Shown one piece after another: positions 36,162 to 44,466 of a stretch of DNA of 64,000 bases; within the stretch, counting starts at the first letter, position 1, and every line of letters begins with the position of its first letter. Made by a program: the position numbers and the translations under genes. The DNA lies in the NCBI GenBank assembly GCA_001767455.1, contig MELC01000060.1:50571-114570 (forward strand), read 5' to 3'. The notes below the pieces were generated by a model, which worked only from the letters and a program-made list of their open reading frames with translations, searched no databases and was not told the origin of the DNA. This stretch comes from Acidobacteria bacterium RIFCSPLOWO2_12_FULL_66_21. GTDB taxonomy: Bacteria > Acidobacteriota > Vicinamibacteria > Vicinamibacterales > 2-12-FULL-66-21.

Positions 36162-39100
36162 GGCGTCCTGCATTCTGGGCCCTGCTCGTCGTGCTGGCCG
36201 GCCTTGCCGCGGCCGTCGGCTGGCATTACTTCCCGCGGGCGTTCTCCATCGTGTCGCTCGACATCACCATGGATCGCAGCGCCGCGCTGGCCGCCGCGCG
36301 CGACATCATGCAGCGCGACGGCCGCGGGCCCGCGGGCTTCCGCCAGGCCGCGTCGTTCGCGCTCGATGACGATGCGCAGACGTTCGTGGAGCTCGAAGGC
36401 GGCGGACGCGACGCCTTCATGCGGATGCTGCGCGAGGGCCTCTATTCCGCCTACACCTGGCGCGTGCGCCAGTTCAGGGAGGCGGAAGCCAACGAGACGC
36501 TGATCCGCTTCACCCCGGACGGGAAGCCGTACGGCTTCGTCGAGCGGTTGAAGGAAGACGCGCCCGGCGCGGCGCTCGATGCGGCAGCGGCGCGGCGGAT
36601 CGCGGAAGACGGCGCGCGCGCGCGATGGGGGATCGATTTCGCGAAGTTCACGCCCGTCGAGACGGGGCAGGAACGGCGCACCGGGGGACGGGTCGATCAC
36701 ACGTTCACCTACGAGCGTCCCTCGCCGACGCTCAACGAAGGACGCTATCGCCTGCGCCTCGTGGTCTCAGGCGATCGGCTGACCGAGGTCGCGCATTTCG
36801 TCCGCATCCCGGAGGCGTTCACGCGGCGCTATCAGAACATGCGGTCGGCGAACGACGCGATCGGCCTCGGCTCCGCTGTCTCCATGATGTTGTTGTACGT
36901 GCTCGGCGGGATTGGCGTCGGCTTGTTCCTGATGCTTCGCCGCCGCTGGGTGATCTGGCGGCCCGCCGTCGCCTGGGGCGTGGTCGTCGGACTGATGCAG
37001 GCGCTGGCGGCCGTGAACGAATGGCCGTTGATGTGGATGTCCTACGACACGGCGCTTCCGAGGGCGACCTTCCTCACACAGCAGATCGCGATCGTCATCG
37101 CCACGTTCCTCGGCTTCGCGGTGTTCTTCGGCCTGTCGTTCATGGCGGCGGAGACGCTGACGCGGCGCGCGTTCGGATCGCACCCGCAGCTCTGGCGCGT
37201 GTGGGGCCGGCAACCCGGCAGCTCCGTCTCGATCCTCGGCCGCACGGCCGGCGGGTACCTGCTCGTGTCGGCGTTCTTCGCGTACGACGTCGTCCTGTAC
37301 CTGGTGGCGACGCGCGCGTTCGGCTGGTGGGCGCCCTCCGAAGCGCTTCTTCACCCCGACGTCCTGGCCGCGCACGTGCCGTGGTTCTCGGCGATCGCCA
37401 ATTCGTTCCAGGCGGGCTTCTGGGAGGAGTCGCTCTTCCGAGCGGTGCCGCTCGCCGGCGCGGCCCTCATCGGCGATCGGTTCGGCAAGCGGCGCTTGTT
37501 CCTCGTGCTCGGGTTCATCGTGCAGGCGGTGATCTTCGGCGCCGGTCATGCGCCGTACCCGACGCAGCCGTCCTACGCGAGACCGGTCGAGCTGATCCTG
37601 CCATCCATCGGCTTCGGGCTCCTCTACCTCTATTTCGGCCTGCTGCCGGGAATCATCCTGCACTTCACGTTTGACGTCGTCTGGTTCGCGCTGCCCATCT
37701 TCGTGGCGAAGGCGCCGGGGATCTGGATCCAGCAGGTGATGGTCGTGCTCGTCACGCTCGTGCCGCTGTGGATTGTCCTCTCGCGCAGGCTGCAGATTGG
37801 ACGGTGGACCGAGCTGTCCTCCGGCGATCGCAACGCGGCGTGGCAGCCGCCGGCGGCGCCCGAGCGTACCGAATCGACGGCGGCGATCGCGCGACACGCC
37901 CTCAGCCCCCGTGCCCGCACCGCCTGGCTGGCGATTGGCGCCATCAGCCTGATCGGCTGCGCGTACGGCACGCTCGCGAGCCGCGACCGTGGCAGGCTCA
38001 CGATTTCGCGCACGCAGGCCGCGGATATCGCGCGCCACGCGCTCGAGGCGCGCGGCGTGACGCTCGGGCCGCAATGGCGCGTGTTGCCCGTGCCCGACAA
38101 TGGAGAGGGTGGCCCGAACGAGTTCGTGTCGGATACGGCCGGCGAGGCCCGCCGGACCGAGCTCGTCGGGTCGTATCTGCCGAAGCAGCGCTGGGTTGTG
38201 CACGTCAGGACGTTCGAAGGGGACGTTGCCGCGCGCGCCGAGGAGTGGGAGATTGCCGTGCGCGACACCGGTGAGGCGCGCATCCTCCAGCACAGGCTGC
38301 CGGAAGATCGTCCCGGCGCGACGCTCGACGAGAACGCCGCGCGTGCCGCGGCGGTCGCGGCGCTGCGAGACCGCACAGGCCTCGATCTCGCGCGAGGCCA
38401 GGCGCGCGAGATTTCGGCCAAGCCGTCAAAGCTCAAGGCGCGCACCGACTGGGTCTTCACGTTCGTGGACGTGACGGTTCCCGCGCTGCCGAAGGGCGAG
38501 CCGCGAATCGAGATCCACATCGCGGGTGATGAAGCCGCGGGCGTGGGGCGCTTCGTCCACGTTCCCGAGGACTGGGAGCGCCTGCAACGCGCGGCGGTCA
38601 CGCGCGCCGTCGTGCTTCAGATCGTCAGCGGCCTCGTGTTCGGCGGCCTGTTCGTGACGGTCGCCGTGCTCGGCGTCATCTCCTGGAGCCGCCGCCGGTA
38701 CGCGCCGCGGCTCTTCCTGATCGCCGCGGCAACGATTCTGATCGTGTCGGTCACCAGTGCCGTCAACGAATGGCCGGGAATCATGGCGGCGCTCCAGACC
38801 GCGCTCCCGCTGCAACTGCAGGTCGGGGGACTCATCGGTCTCGGCCTCGTCGGTGTGGTCATCACCGCGTCACTCGCCGGCCTGGCGATCGGCGCGCTGC
38901 CGGTCCGGCTCGCGGGGACGGGCGCGTCGAATGACAACGACGTGCTGCGCTTCGGCCTCGTCGCCGGTGTGTTCGGGGCCGCGGTGATGATGGCCGCCAA
39001 CGCGCTGCGCACTCCAGCATGGGCGAGCGCGCCGTGGGTCGATCCGCTCGGCACGTTCGTCCCCTTTGTCGAGGTCGCGCTTGGACCGCTCGCGGCATTC

Positions 39101-39523
39101 CTCATGCGCATGGCGCTCGTCCTCAGCATTCTGGTGTTCGTTGAAGTGGCGACGGCGGGGTGGACGCGCCGCCGCGCGCTCGGCGCCCTCGTGCTCGCGC
39201 TCGTCGGCTTCCTCGGGGCCGGCGCGCCCGTGGGACTGCACGTGGCCCCGTGGGTTGCCGGCGGGGCCGTGACCGCGGCCGGCCTGCTGCTGCTCTACTT
39301 CTCGCTGCTGCGCGCGGATCTCACGATGACGCCGATGGCGATTGGGACGATGATGGCGATCGCCGAACTTGCGCGCGGCGCCCAGCGGCCGTTTCCCGGG
39401 GCGCTTGCCGGATCGGCCGTGGCGGCCGCGCTCGTCCTGGTGCTGGGATGGTGGTGGACGCACGCGCTCCGCCGCGCGCGCGCGACGGTCAGTGCGACAG
39501 TCGCAGCGGAGGTGACTCCCTAG
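36158..39523 (+). CDS. Giant membrane protein with CPBP (CAAX-type) protease core
   Basis: An 1121-residue integral membrane protein. The first half has an N-terminal helix, a 190-residue soluble domain starting SLDITMDRSAALAAARDIM, then helices with the CPBP protease motifs EESLFRAVPLAG, FGAGHAPY and HFTFDVVWF (Glu-Glu, His and His/Asp of the intramembrane glutamic protease family). A second soluble domain (RTQAADIARHALEARGV to about residue 800) looks like a duplicate of the first, and a second helix bundle without the protease motifs completes the protein. The ATG overlaps the redox flavoprotein stop (ATGA), so it is co-translated with that operon. Its role there is unknown; maturation or proteolysis of a membrane subunit is one guess. 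Confidence 0.85.
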   Translation: MRRPAFWALLVVLAGLAAAVGWHYFPRAFSIVSLDITMDRSAALAAARDIMQRDGRGPAGFRQAASFALDDDAQTFVELEGGGRDAFMRMLREGLYSAYTWRVRQFREAEANETLIRFTPDGKPYGFVERLKEDAPGAALDAAAARRIAEDGARARWGIDFAKFTPVETGQERRTGGRVDHTFTYERPSPTLNEGRYRLRLVVSGDRLTEVAHFVRIPEAFTRRYQNMRSANDAIGLGSAVSMMLLYVLGGIGVGLFLMLRRRWVIWRPAVAWGVVVGLMQALAAVNEWPLMWMSYDTALPRATFLTQQIAIVIATFLGFAVFFGLSFMAAETLTRRAFGSHPQLWRVWGRQPGSSVSILGRTAGGYLLVSAFFAYDVVLYLVATRAFGWWAPSEALLHPDVLAAHVPWFSAIANSFQAGFWEESLFRAVPLAGAALIGDRFGKRRLFLVLGFIVQAVIFGAGHAPYPTQPSYARPVELILPSIGFGLLYLYFGLLPGIILHFTFDVVWFALPIFVAKAPGIWIQQVMVVLVTLVPLWIVLSRRLQIGRWTELSSGDRNAAWQPPAAPERTESTAAIARHALSPRARTAWLAIGAISLIGCAYGTLASRDRGRLTISRTQAADIARHALEARGVTLGPQWRVLPVPDNGEGGPNEFVSDTAGEARRTELVGSYLPKQRWVVHVRTFEGDVAARAEEWEIAVRDTGEARILQHRLPEDRPGATLDENAARAAAVAALRDRTGLDLARGQAREISAKPSKLKARTDWVFTFVDVTVPALPKGEPRIEIHIAGDEAAGVGRFVHVPEDWERLQRAAVTRAVVLQIVSGLVFGGLFVTVAVLGVISWSRRRYAPRLFLIAAATILIVSVTSAVNEWPGIMAALQTALPLQLQVGGLIGLGLVGVVITASLAGLAIGALPVRLAGTGASNDNDVLRFGLVAGVFGAAVMMAANALRTPAWASAPWVDPLGTFVPFVEVALGPLAAFLMRMALVLSILVFVEVATAGWTRRRALGALVLALVGFLGAGAPVGLHVAPWVAGGAVTAAGLLLLYFSLLRADLTMTPMAIGTMMAIAELARGAQRPFPGALAGSAVAAALVLVLGWWWTHALRRARATVSATVAAEVTP

Positions 39524-39535
39524 CGGGCGGCGCCG

Positions 39536-39577
39536 AAGTTCGAGCGCCGAGCCCCGAGCGCCGAGCGCCGGCTTCAC
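39536..39577. repeat. GAGCGCC tandem repeat between convergent genes
   Basis: About four units close to GAGCGCCGA lie between the stop codons of the protease-like protein and the convergent RodZ-like gene. The same unit appears inside the composite element at 44343-44466. Confidence 0.75.
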
Positions 39578-40309
39578 TCATCGTGCGAACGTCCGATAGT
39601 TCGCCCGCGTGATCCGGACCTCGGCGACCTCGCTCGGACCGCCGAGCACGCGCCCGGGCACGCCATTGATCGTGTAAGAGAACGCCGCCGCGTTGCCGAT
39701 GCGCAGGGCGATCTCGTCGCGCGCCTCGAGCTTGGTCTCCTCGCCGGCGAGCAGCGCGCGATACAGAATGCGCTGGCCATCGGCCGTCGCCGCGACCCAC
39801 ACCGCGTCGGACGGACGGATATCCAGTAACAAGGTCTCCGGTTCCCGGACGGTACCGGACTGACTCGCCGGAACCATGCCTGCCGCCGCGACGCCACCTG
39901 TGCCGACGGCGCCACTCTCCGCGGCGCCCGGCGCCGGGCGGTGACGGCTTGCGGCGACAGCCGCGGCCAGCACGAGCACAGCCGCCGCCGAGACGAGGCC
40001 GCGCGGGAGGTGGAAGCCCGACAGCGGGAACGCCGGCCGCTCGATCCGCGGCTCGAATTCCGGCTCCGGTTCCATCGCGGCCATCTCGTCGTCGAACTCC
40101 TGGACAATCTCATCCGGCGGGAGGCCGACTTCCCGGGCGTAGCTCCGCAGGAACGCGCGCGTGAAAAAAGTGCCGGGGAGCTGCCCGAAGTCGCCGCGCT
40201 CGAGGGCGCTCAACAGCGCGACTTTGATCTTGGTTATCGCGGAAATCTGCTCGAGAGACAGTCCCGCGCGTTCCCGCGCCACCCGCAACCGATCGGATAC
40301 GTCGGCCAT
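39578..40309 (-). CDS. RodZ-like helix-turn-helix membrane protein
   Basis: A 243-residue protein with the RodZ layout: a cytoplasmic HTH of the HTH_25 type (RLRVARERAGLSLEQISAIT, residues 5-70, with the LPGTFFTRAFLRSYAREVG segment), one membrane helix near residues 105-125, a Gly/Ala linker, and a C-terminal DUF4115 domain (DAVWVAATADGQRILYRALL, SYTINGVPG). RodZ links MreB to the cell-wall machinery. The ATG giving MADVSDRL is preferred to a GTG three codons earlier. It is divergent from the receptor gene. Confidence 0.88.
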   Translation of the reverse strand: MADVSDRLRVARERAGLSLEQISAITKIKVALLSALERGDFGQLPGTFFTRAFLRSYAREVGLPPDEIVQEFDDEMAAMEPEPEFEPRIERPAFPLSGFHLPRGLVSAAAVLVLAAAVAASRHRPAPGAAESGAVGTGGVAAAGMVPASQSGTVREPETLLLDIRPSDAVWVAATADGQRILYRALLAGEETKLEARDEIALRIGNAAAFSYTINGVPGRVLGGPSEVAEVRITRANYRTFAR

Positions 40310-40430
40310 AACGACCACGTATTGTGCAAGTTAGGGACCATGGGGGTCTGGTCGGGGTAAATAGCTGCTGCGTGCTTCGTAACTCAGCCGTTACCGAGTC
40401 GGACATTGTACACTTCGCCACATCCGTGCC

Positions 40431-43376
40431 TTGACCCTGACATTCGCACTCTTGCGCCGTTTCGCGCGAGCGTGGCTCACGATCGCGCTGCTTGCCGCCG
40501 CGGCGCCGGCCGTGTGGGCGCAGCCGTCCTCTGCCGCGGGTGTCGCCGGCCGCGTCATCGATCCTTCAGGGCATGCGCTCGAGGGCGTCGTCGTCGCCGC
40601 GATGGATGGCGCCGGCGTTCAACGGTGCCGCGCGCTCACGGCGGACGATGGAAGCTACACGCTGGCGCCGCTCGCGCCCGGCGAGTACGTCGCGACCTTC
40701 GCGCTCGCCGGATTCCGCGAGCAGCGGCACGTCGTCCGCGTCACGGACGCGCGCGTGGCGCCGCTGAACGTTGCGCTGGCGCTCGCCGCGATTCCCTCGG
40801 TCGTGAACGTTGTCGCCGCTCCGGACCGCAACGATCCGGAACAGACGATCCCCGAGGGGATCGTCTACGACGCGTCCGGCCTGGACCTGATGCCGCCGCA
40901 CGGATCACACGCCGCGCGCATCACCATGGCGCCCGGCGTGACGGCCAATGGCCCCGGCGGCGCGATCAGCATCTCCGGCGGGCTCTCGTACGGCAACCTG
41001 TTCCTGCTCGACGGCCTGGTGATCAACGAGAACCTGCGCGGACAGGCGCGGCCGTTCCTCATCCAGGACGCCACGGCGGAGACGCGCGTCGCGACCTCTG
41101 CCGTCACGGCGGACTACGGGCGGTTCCAGGGAGGCGTGGTCAATACGATCACGAAGTCAGGGACCAACGTGCTCAGCGGATCGGTGCGCGCCGGATTCAG
41201 CAACGACCGATGGCGCGCGCTGACGCCGTTCCGCGGGGACGCCACGGTGAACCATCGCATGCCGTCGGTGCAGGTCACAGCAGGCGGGCCGGTGCGCCTC
41301 AACCGCATGTGGCTTTTCGCAGCGGCGGAACTGGAGCAGTTCGAGCAGAACCGCACGCTGGCGTACACGCGGACGAACTACACGTCGGGACAGACGGAGC
41401 GGCGCGTCGAGGCCAAGCTCACCTGGGCGATCTCGGCGCGGCAGACCGCGCGCGCGCTTCTCTATCGGATCGACACGCGGCGGACGAATGCCAGCGACGG
41501 CGTCGTCCTGGAACGCGCGACTTTCTACGACAGCACGTCACCGGAAGCGCTTGCGGGCGTCACATACACCGCGACGATCGGCCGCGGGCTGCTCTTCGAG
41601 GCGCAGTACTCGAACCGCCAGTTGACCATCGACGGCATCGGCTCGCGTGACACCACGCTCACCGGCGGGACGCCCGTCTGGGATCGCTCGCGATCGGACG
41701 CGCGGTTCAACTCGCCGGCCGGGTGCGCGGTGTGTGACGGCGCCACGGACGAACGCGACAACCAGAACGTGCGGGCCAAGGCGGCCTACACGCTCGCGAC
41801 CCGCCGCCGCGGCACGCACGAGATGTCGGCCGGCCTCGACGGATTCCAGGAGACGCGCCGCAACGACTCGTACCAGACCGGCAGCGGCTTCCGGGTGCGG
41901 GCAACACGCTCGAACATCACGAGCGGCAGCGTCACGCCCGTGTTCCTGCCGGATCGCACGACGTGGATCTACTGGATGCCGATCCTCCAGGCGGCGCGGG
42001 GCAACGACCTGCGCACGGCGTCCGTCTTCGTCAGCGACACGTGGCGCATCAGTCCGCACCTCACCGCCCGCGCCGGTGCGCGATTCGACTATACCCGCGC
42101 CCGCGACAGCCTCCGTGCGCCGGTCGTCCGCAACGGCGAGGTGAGCCCGCGCGCCGGGGTCGTGTGGGACGTGCGAAAGAACGGACGCCTGCTGCTCAAC
42201 GCCGGAGCGGCGCGCTACGTATCGTCGATCACCACGAATGTCGCTGACGCCGCGTCGCCGGCCGGACGTCCGTCGACGTACGTCTACGACTACCTGGGTC
42301 CCGCGATCAACGCGGATCCGAAAGGACCGCAGCTCACGTCGACGGATGCCCTGGCAGCGGTCTTCAACTGGTTCAACGCGAATGGCGGAACGGGCCGCGC
42401 GCCGCGCAGCGCGCCCAGCATCCCGGGCGTGACCACGAAGATCGACCGGGGGCTCGAGCCGCCCGACGCGCGCGAGGCGACGGCCGGGGTGACCATCGGC
42501 GTCGGCCAGTCGGGTTGGCTCAAGGTGGAGGGCATCTACCGCACGTTCGGAAATTTCTATGCGCGTCAGCGGGACCTGTCCACGGGGCGCATCACCGATC
42601 AATCGGGGCGCAGTTACGACCTGCTGATCGTGACGAACACGAACGCGGTGACCCGCACCTACAGGGCTGTCAATGCGCAGGTCTCGACGCGGATTGCGAA
42701 GCGGGGGCGGATCTCGATCGCCTATACGCTCTCGGCGGCGCGTGGCAGCTACGACGGGGAGACCACGAACATCGGCCCCGACACGGCGGCCTACACGGAT
42801 TACCCCGAGTACCGATCGCCCTCGTGGAGCAGTCCGGCGGGATGGCTCGCGGTCGACCAGCGCCACAAGCTGCGCGCGACGACGACGTGGGACCTTCCCC
42901 TTGCCCCGTCACTCGGCCGCCTGACGCTCGGTCTTGTGCAGCGGTACGACAGCGGCCGGCCGTGGAGTGCGGTCGGCAACGTCAATCCGAAGTCGTTCGT
43001 GGCGAACCCGGGCTACCTGACTCCCCCGACCTCGGTGCCGTATTTCTTCAGCCCGCGAGGGGCGTATCGCACCGCCGCGACCGCGAGCACCGACCTGTCG
43101 GTCAGTTGGAGCCGGCGTGTGCCGCGCACGAAGCGCGCGCAGATTTACGGGCGTGCGCTGCTCATCAATGCCTTCAACCGGTCGGCCGTCGTGAACGTGG
43201 GTAGAACCGTGCTCACCCGCAACGACAGCGCCACCTATCAGCTCTTCAATCCGTTCACCGACACGCCGATCGCAGGCGTGCACTACGGGTTCGGTTCGGA
43301 TTTCGGTCGCCCGCGAACGCCCGGCGACTACCAGCCGCCGCGCGAGTTCACATTCTCGCTCGGCCTGCGCTTCTAA
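40431..43376 (+). CDS. TonB-dependent receptor, Oar-like
   Basis: A 981-residue outer-membrane protein. The signal peptide ends near VWAQPS. Residues about 35-115 are a carboxypeptidase-regulatory-like domain (GVAGRVIDPSGHALEGVVVA, LAPGEYVATFALAGF). The plug follows, with NLFLLDGLVINENLRGQARP and TADYGRFQGGVVNTITKSGT, then a long barrel ending in a terminal aromatic strand (FTFSLGLRF). These Oar-like receptors are abundant in Acidobacteria and import large or complexed substrates with TonB energy, or serve adhesion. The start is a TTG; no ATG precedes the signal peptide in frame. Confidence 0.9.
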   Translation: MTLTFALLRRFARAWLTIALLAAAAPAVWAQPSSAAGVAGRVIDPSGHALEGVVVAAMDGAGVQRCRALTADDGSYTLAPLAPGEYVATFALAGFREQRHVVRVTDARVAPLNVALALAAIPSVVNVVAAPDRNDPEQTIPEGIVYDASGLDLMPPHGSHAARITMAPGVTANGPGGAISISGGLSYGNLFLLDGLVINENLRGQARPFLIQDATAETRVATSAVTADYGRFQGGVVNTITKSGTNVLSGSVRAGFSNDRWRALTPFRGDATVNHRMPSVQVTAGGPVRLNRMWLFAAAELEQFEQNRTLAYTRTNYTSGQTERRVEAKLTWAISARQTARALLYRIDTRRTNASDGVVLERATFYDSTSPEALAGVTYTATIGRGLLFEAQYSNRQLTIDGIGSRDTTLTGGTPVWDRSRSDARFNSPAGCAVCDGATDERDNQNVRAKAAYTLATRRRGTHEMSAGLDGFQETRRNDSYQTGSGFRVRATRSNITSGSVTPVFLPDRTTWIYWMPILQAARGNDLRTASVFVSDTWRISPHLTARAGARFDYTRARDSLRAPVVRNGEVSPRAGVVWDVRKNGRLLLNAGAARYVSSITTNVADAASPAGRPSTYVYDYLGPAINADPKGPQLTSTDALAAVFNWFNANGGTGRAPRSAPSIPGVTTKIDRGLEPPDAREATAGVTIGVGQSGWLKVEGIYRTFGNFYARQRDLSTGRITDQSGRSYDLLIVTNTNAVTRTYRAVNAQVSTRIAKRGRISIAYTLSAARGSYDGETTNIGPDTAAYTDYPEYRSPSWSSPAGWLAVDQRHKLRATTTWDLPLAPSLGRLTLGLVQRYDSGRPWSAVGNVNPKSFVANPGYLTPPTSVPYFFSPRGAYRTAATASTDLSVSWSRRVPRTKRAQIYGRALLINAFNRSAVVNVGRTVLTRNDSATYQLFNPFTDTPIAGVHYGFGSDFGRPRTPGDYQPPREFTFSLGLRF

Positions 43377-43381
43377 CGCGC

Positions 43382-44059
43382 TCAGAACCGCCAGACCGCG
43401 CGTGCCCCGAACCCGAGTTCGCGATATCTGTCCCCAACGCGCGCCGGGCCGCCGTAGACGAACCGGACTTCCGGCGCGAGGCTGAGATGGTCCGTCAGCG
43501 CAACGGTCACATCCGAGCCGAGCAGGAGTCCGCCGCGCGTTCGCGACGCCGACGAGTCCACGAGGGTTCGTGCCGCGTCCGCCGGGTCGATGCCGTCGGG
43601 AACCGTCAGGAGCGTGTAGGTGGACGTCTGCCGATACCGGCGCCCGGACGCTCCTGCGCGCACCGCCACCATCACCCGCCGGCTGGCCTCTCCGCGGGCC
43701 ACGAACGCAGCGGACCACCCGGTGCCTGGCGTATACCCAAGGGTGCGCCGGGCGGTGGGCGCCAGCCGTTCGATTTCCTCGCGGGTCGCGCCGTATGGCG
43801 CAAATGAAGTGAACCAGCCCTGGTAACTTCGCTCGAACCCACTTGACGCGCGGGTGAGCTCGGCTTCCACACCGTATGAGCTGGAGATGTCGACCCGCGC
43901 CGCGGCCCCGACCACCACCGTCATGCCGCCGGCGCCGCCTTCGAGGAAGACTTTGTCCACCCGGACGACCGGACCGATTTCGAAGCGGGATGCAGGCTGG
44001 GCGAGCGCAGTGCCAGCCGAGACGAGCACGATGACCGCGATGGCGACAATGGTTCGCAT
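43382..44059 (-). CDS. Outer-membrane beta-barrel protein, unknown role
   Basis: A 225-residue protein with a clear signal peptide (MRTIVAIAVIVLVSAGTALA) and alternating strands typical of a small barrel: EIGPVVRVDKVFLEGG, GVEAELTRASSGFERSY, GGLLLGSDVTVALTDHLSLA and the terminal phenylalanine in GFGARAVWRF. GAGGTGAGG seven bases upstream fixes the ATG. It converges on the TonB receptor with only five bases between stop codons. Function unknown. Confidence 0.82.
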   Translation of the reverse strand: MRTIVAIAVIVLVSAGTALAQPASRFEIGPVVRVDKVFLEGGAGGMTVVVGAAARVDISSSYGVEAELTRASSGFERSYQGWFTSFAPYGATREEIERLAPTARRTLGYTPGTGWSAAFVARGEASRRVMVAVRAGASGRRYRQTSTYTLLTVPDGIDPADAARTLVDSSASRTRGGLLLGSDVTVALTDHLSLAPEVRFVYGGPARVGDRYRELGFGARAVWRF

Positions 44060-44147
44060 GGCCTCACCTCTACTGGTAAGGCGCGGTCCGCCTGCGATTG
44101 GGCTCAGAACGTGCTGATCACCGACGAAGGTGCTTGCGCTGTGGCGC

Positions 44148-44324
44148 GGGCGGGCGTTCCGATCGGGGCGACCTTGAGCCGCGTGACCCCCTACAGAGGG
44201 TAAAGCGCGCCCGCAGCGTGACCGCCGCGTTGGGTTGGGGACCCAACGCGGATCGCGATCGACGGTGTGGAGGACGCGCTTTTCCACGCGAGCGAAGCGG
44301 GAGCCCCGATCGGAATGCCCGCCC
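44148..44324. repeat. 177-bp imperfect palindrome with central perfect hairpin
   Basis: The outer 22 bases (44148-44169) match the inverse of 44303-44324 with one mismatch (core GTTCCGATCGGGGC). At the centre CCGCGTTGGGT (44225-44235) and ACCCAACGCGG (44241-44251) form a perfect 11-bp stem over TGGGG. Between them the arms pair only partly. It is not related to the palindrome at 86-253. No coding sequence. It lies upstream of the barrel gene and may be a small foldback element. Confidence 0.7.
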
Positions 44325-44342
44325 GACGGCCGAGGATCGCGA

Positions 44343-44466
44343 GGCAGCCCTGAAGGGCTGCGCAACAGGAGTGCTGGGAGGCGACCGGGCGTTCCGAGCG
44401 CAGAGCGCGCAGTCCCGAGCGCCGAGCGCGCCGCCTTCGCGCTTCGCGCTACGGCGCGCCAGGCTT
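44343..44466. repeat. Composite palindromic element overlapping a gene end
   Basis: Order of parts: GCAGCCCTGAAGGGCTGC with GCAACA, a spacer containing CGAGCGCAGAGCGC and CGAGCGCCGAGCGC, then CGCCTTCGCGCTTCGCGC and flanks. The stop codon and last three codons of the PPC-domain gene (44449 onward, - strand) lie inside the right part. Confidence 0.8.

Noticed and set aside
44343-44466. Composite repeat as an rRNA/tRNA fragment or attachment site
   Set aside because: No cloverleaf or rRNA similarity was seen and no integrase gene lies near any copy.
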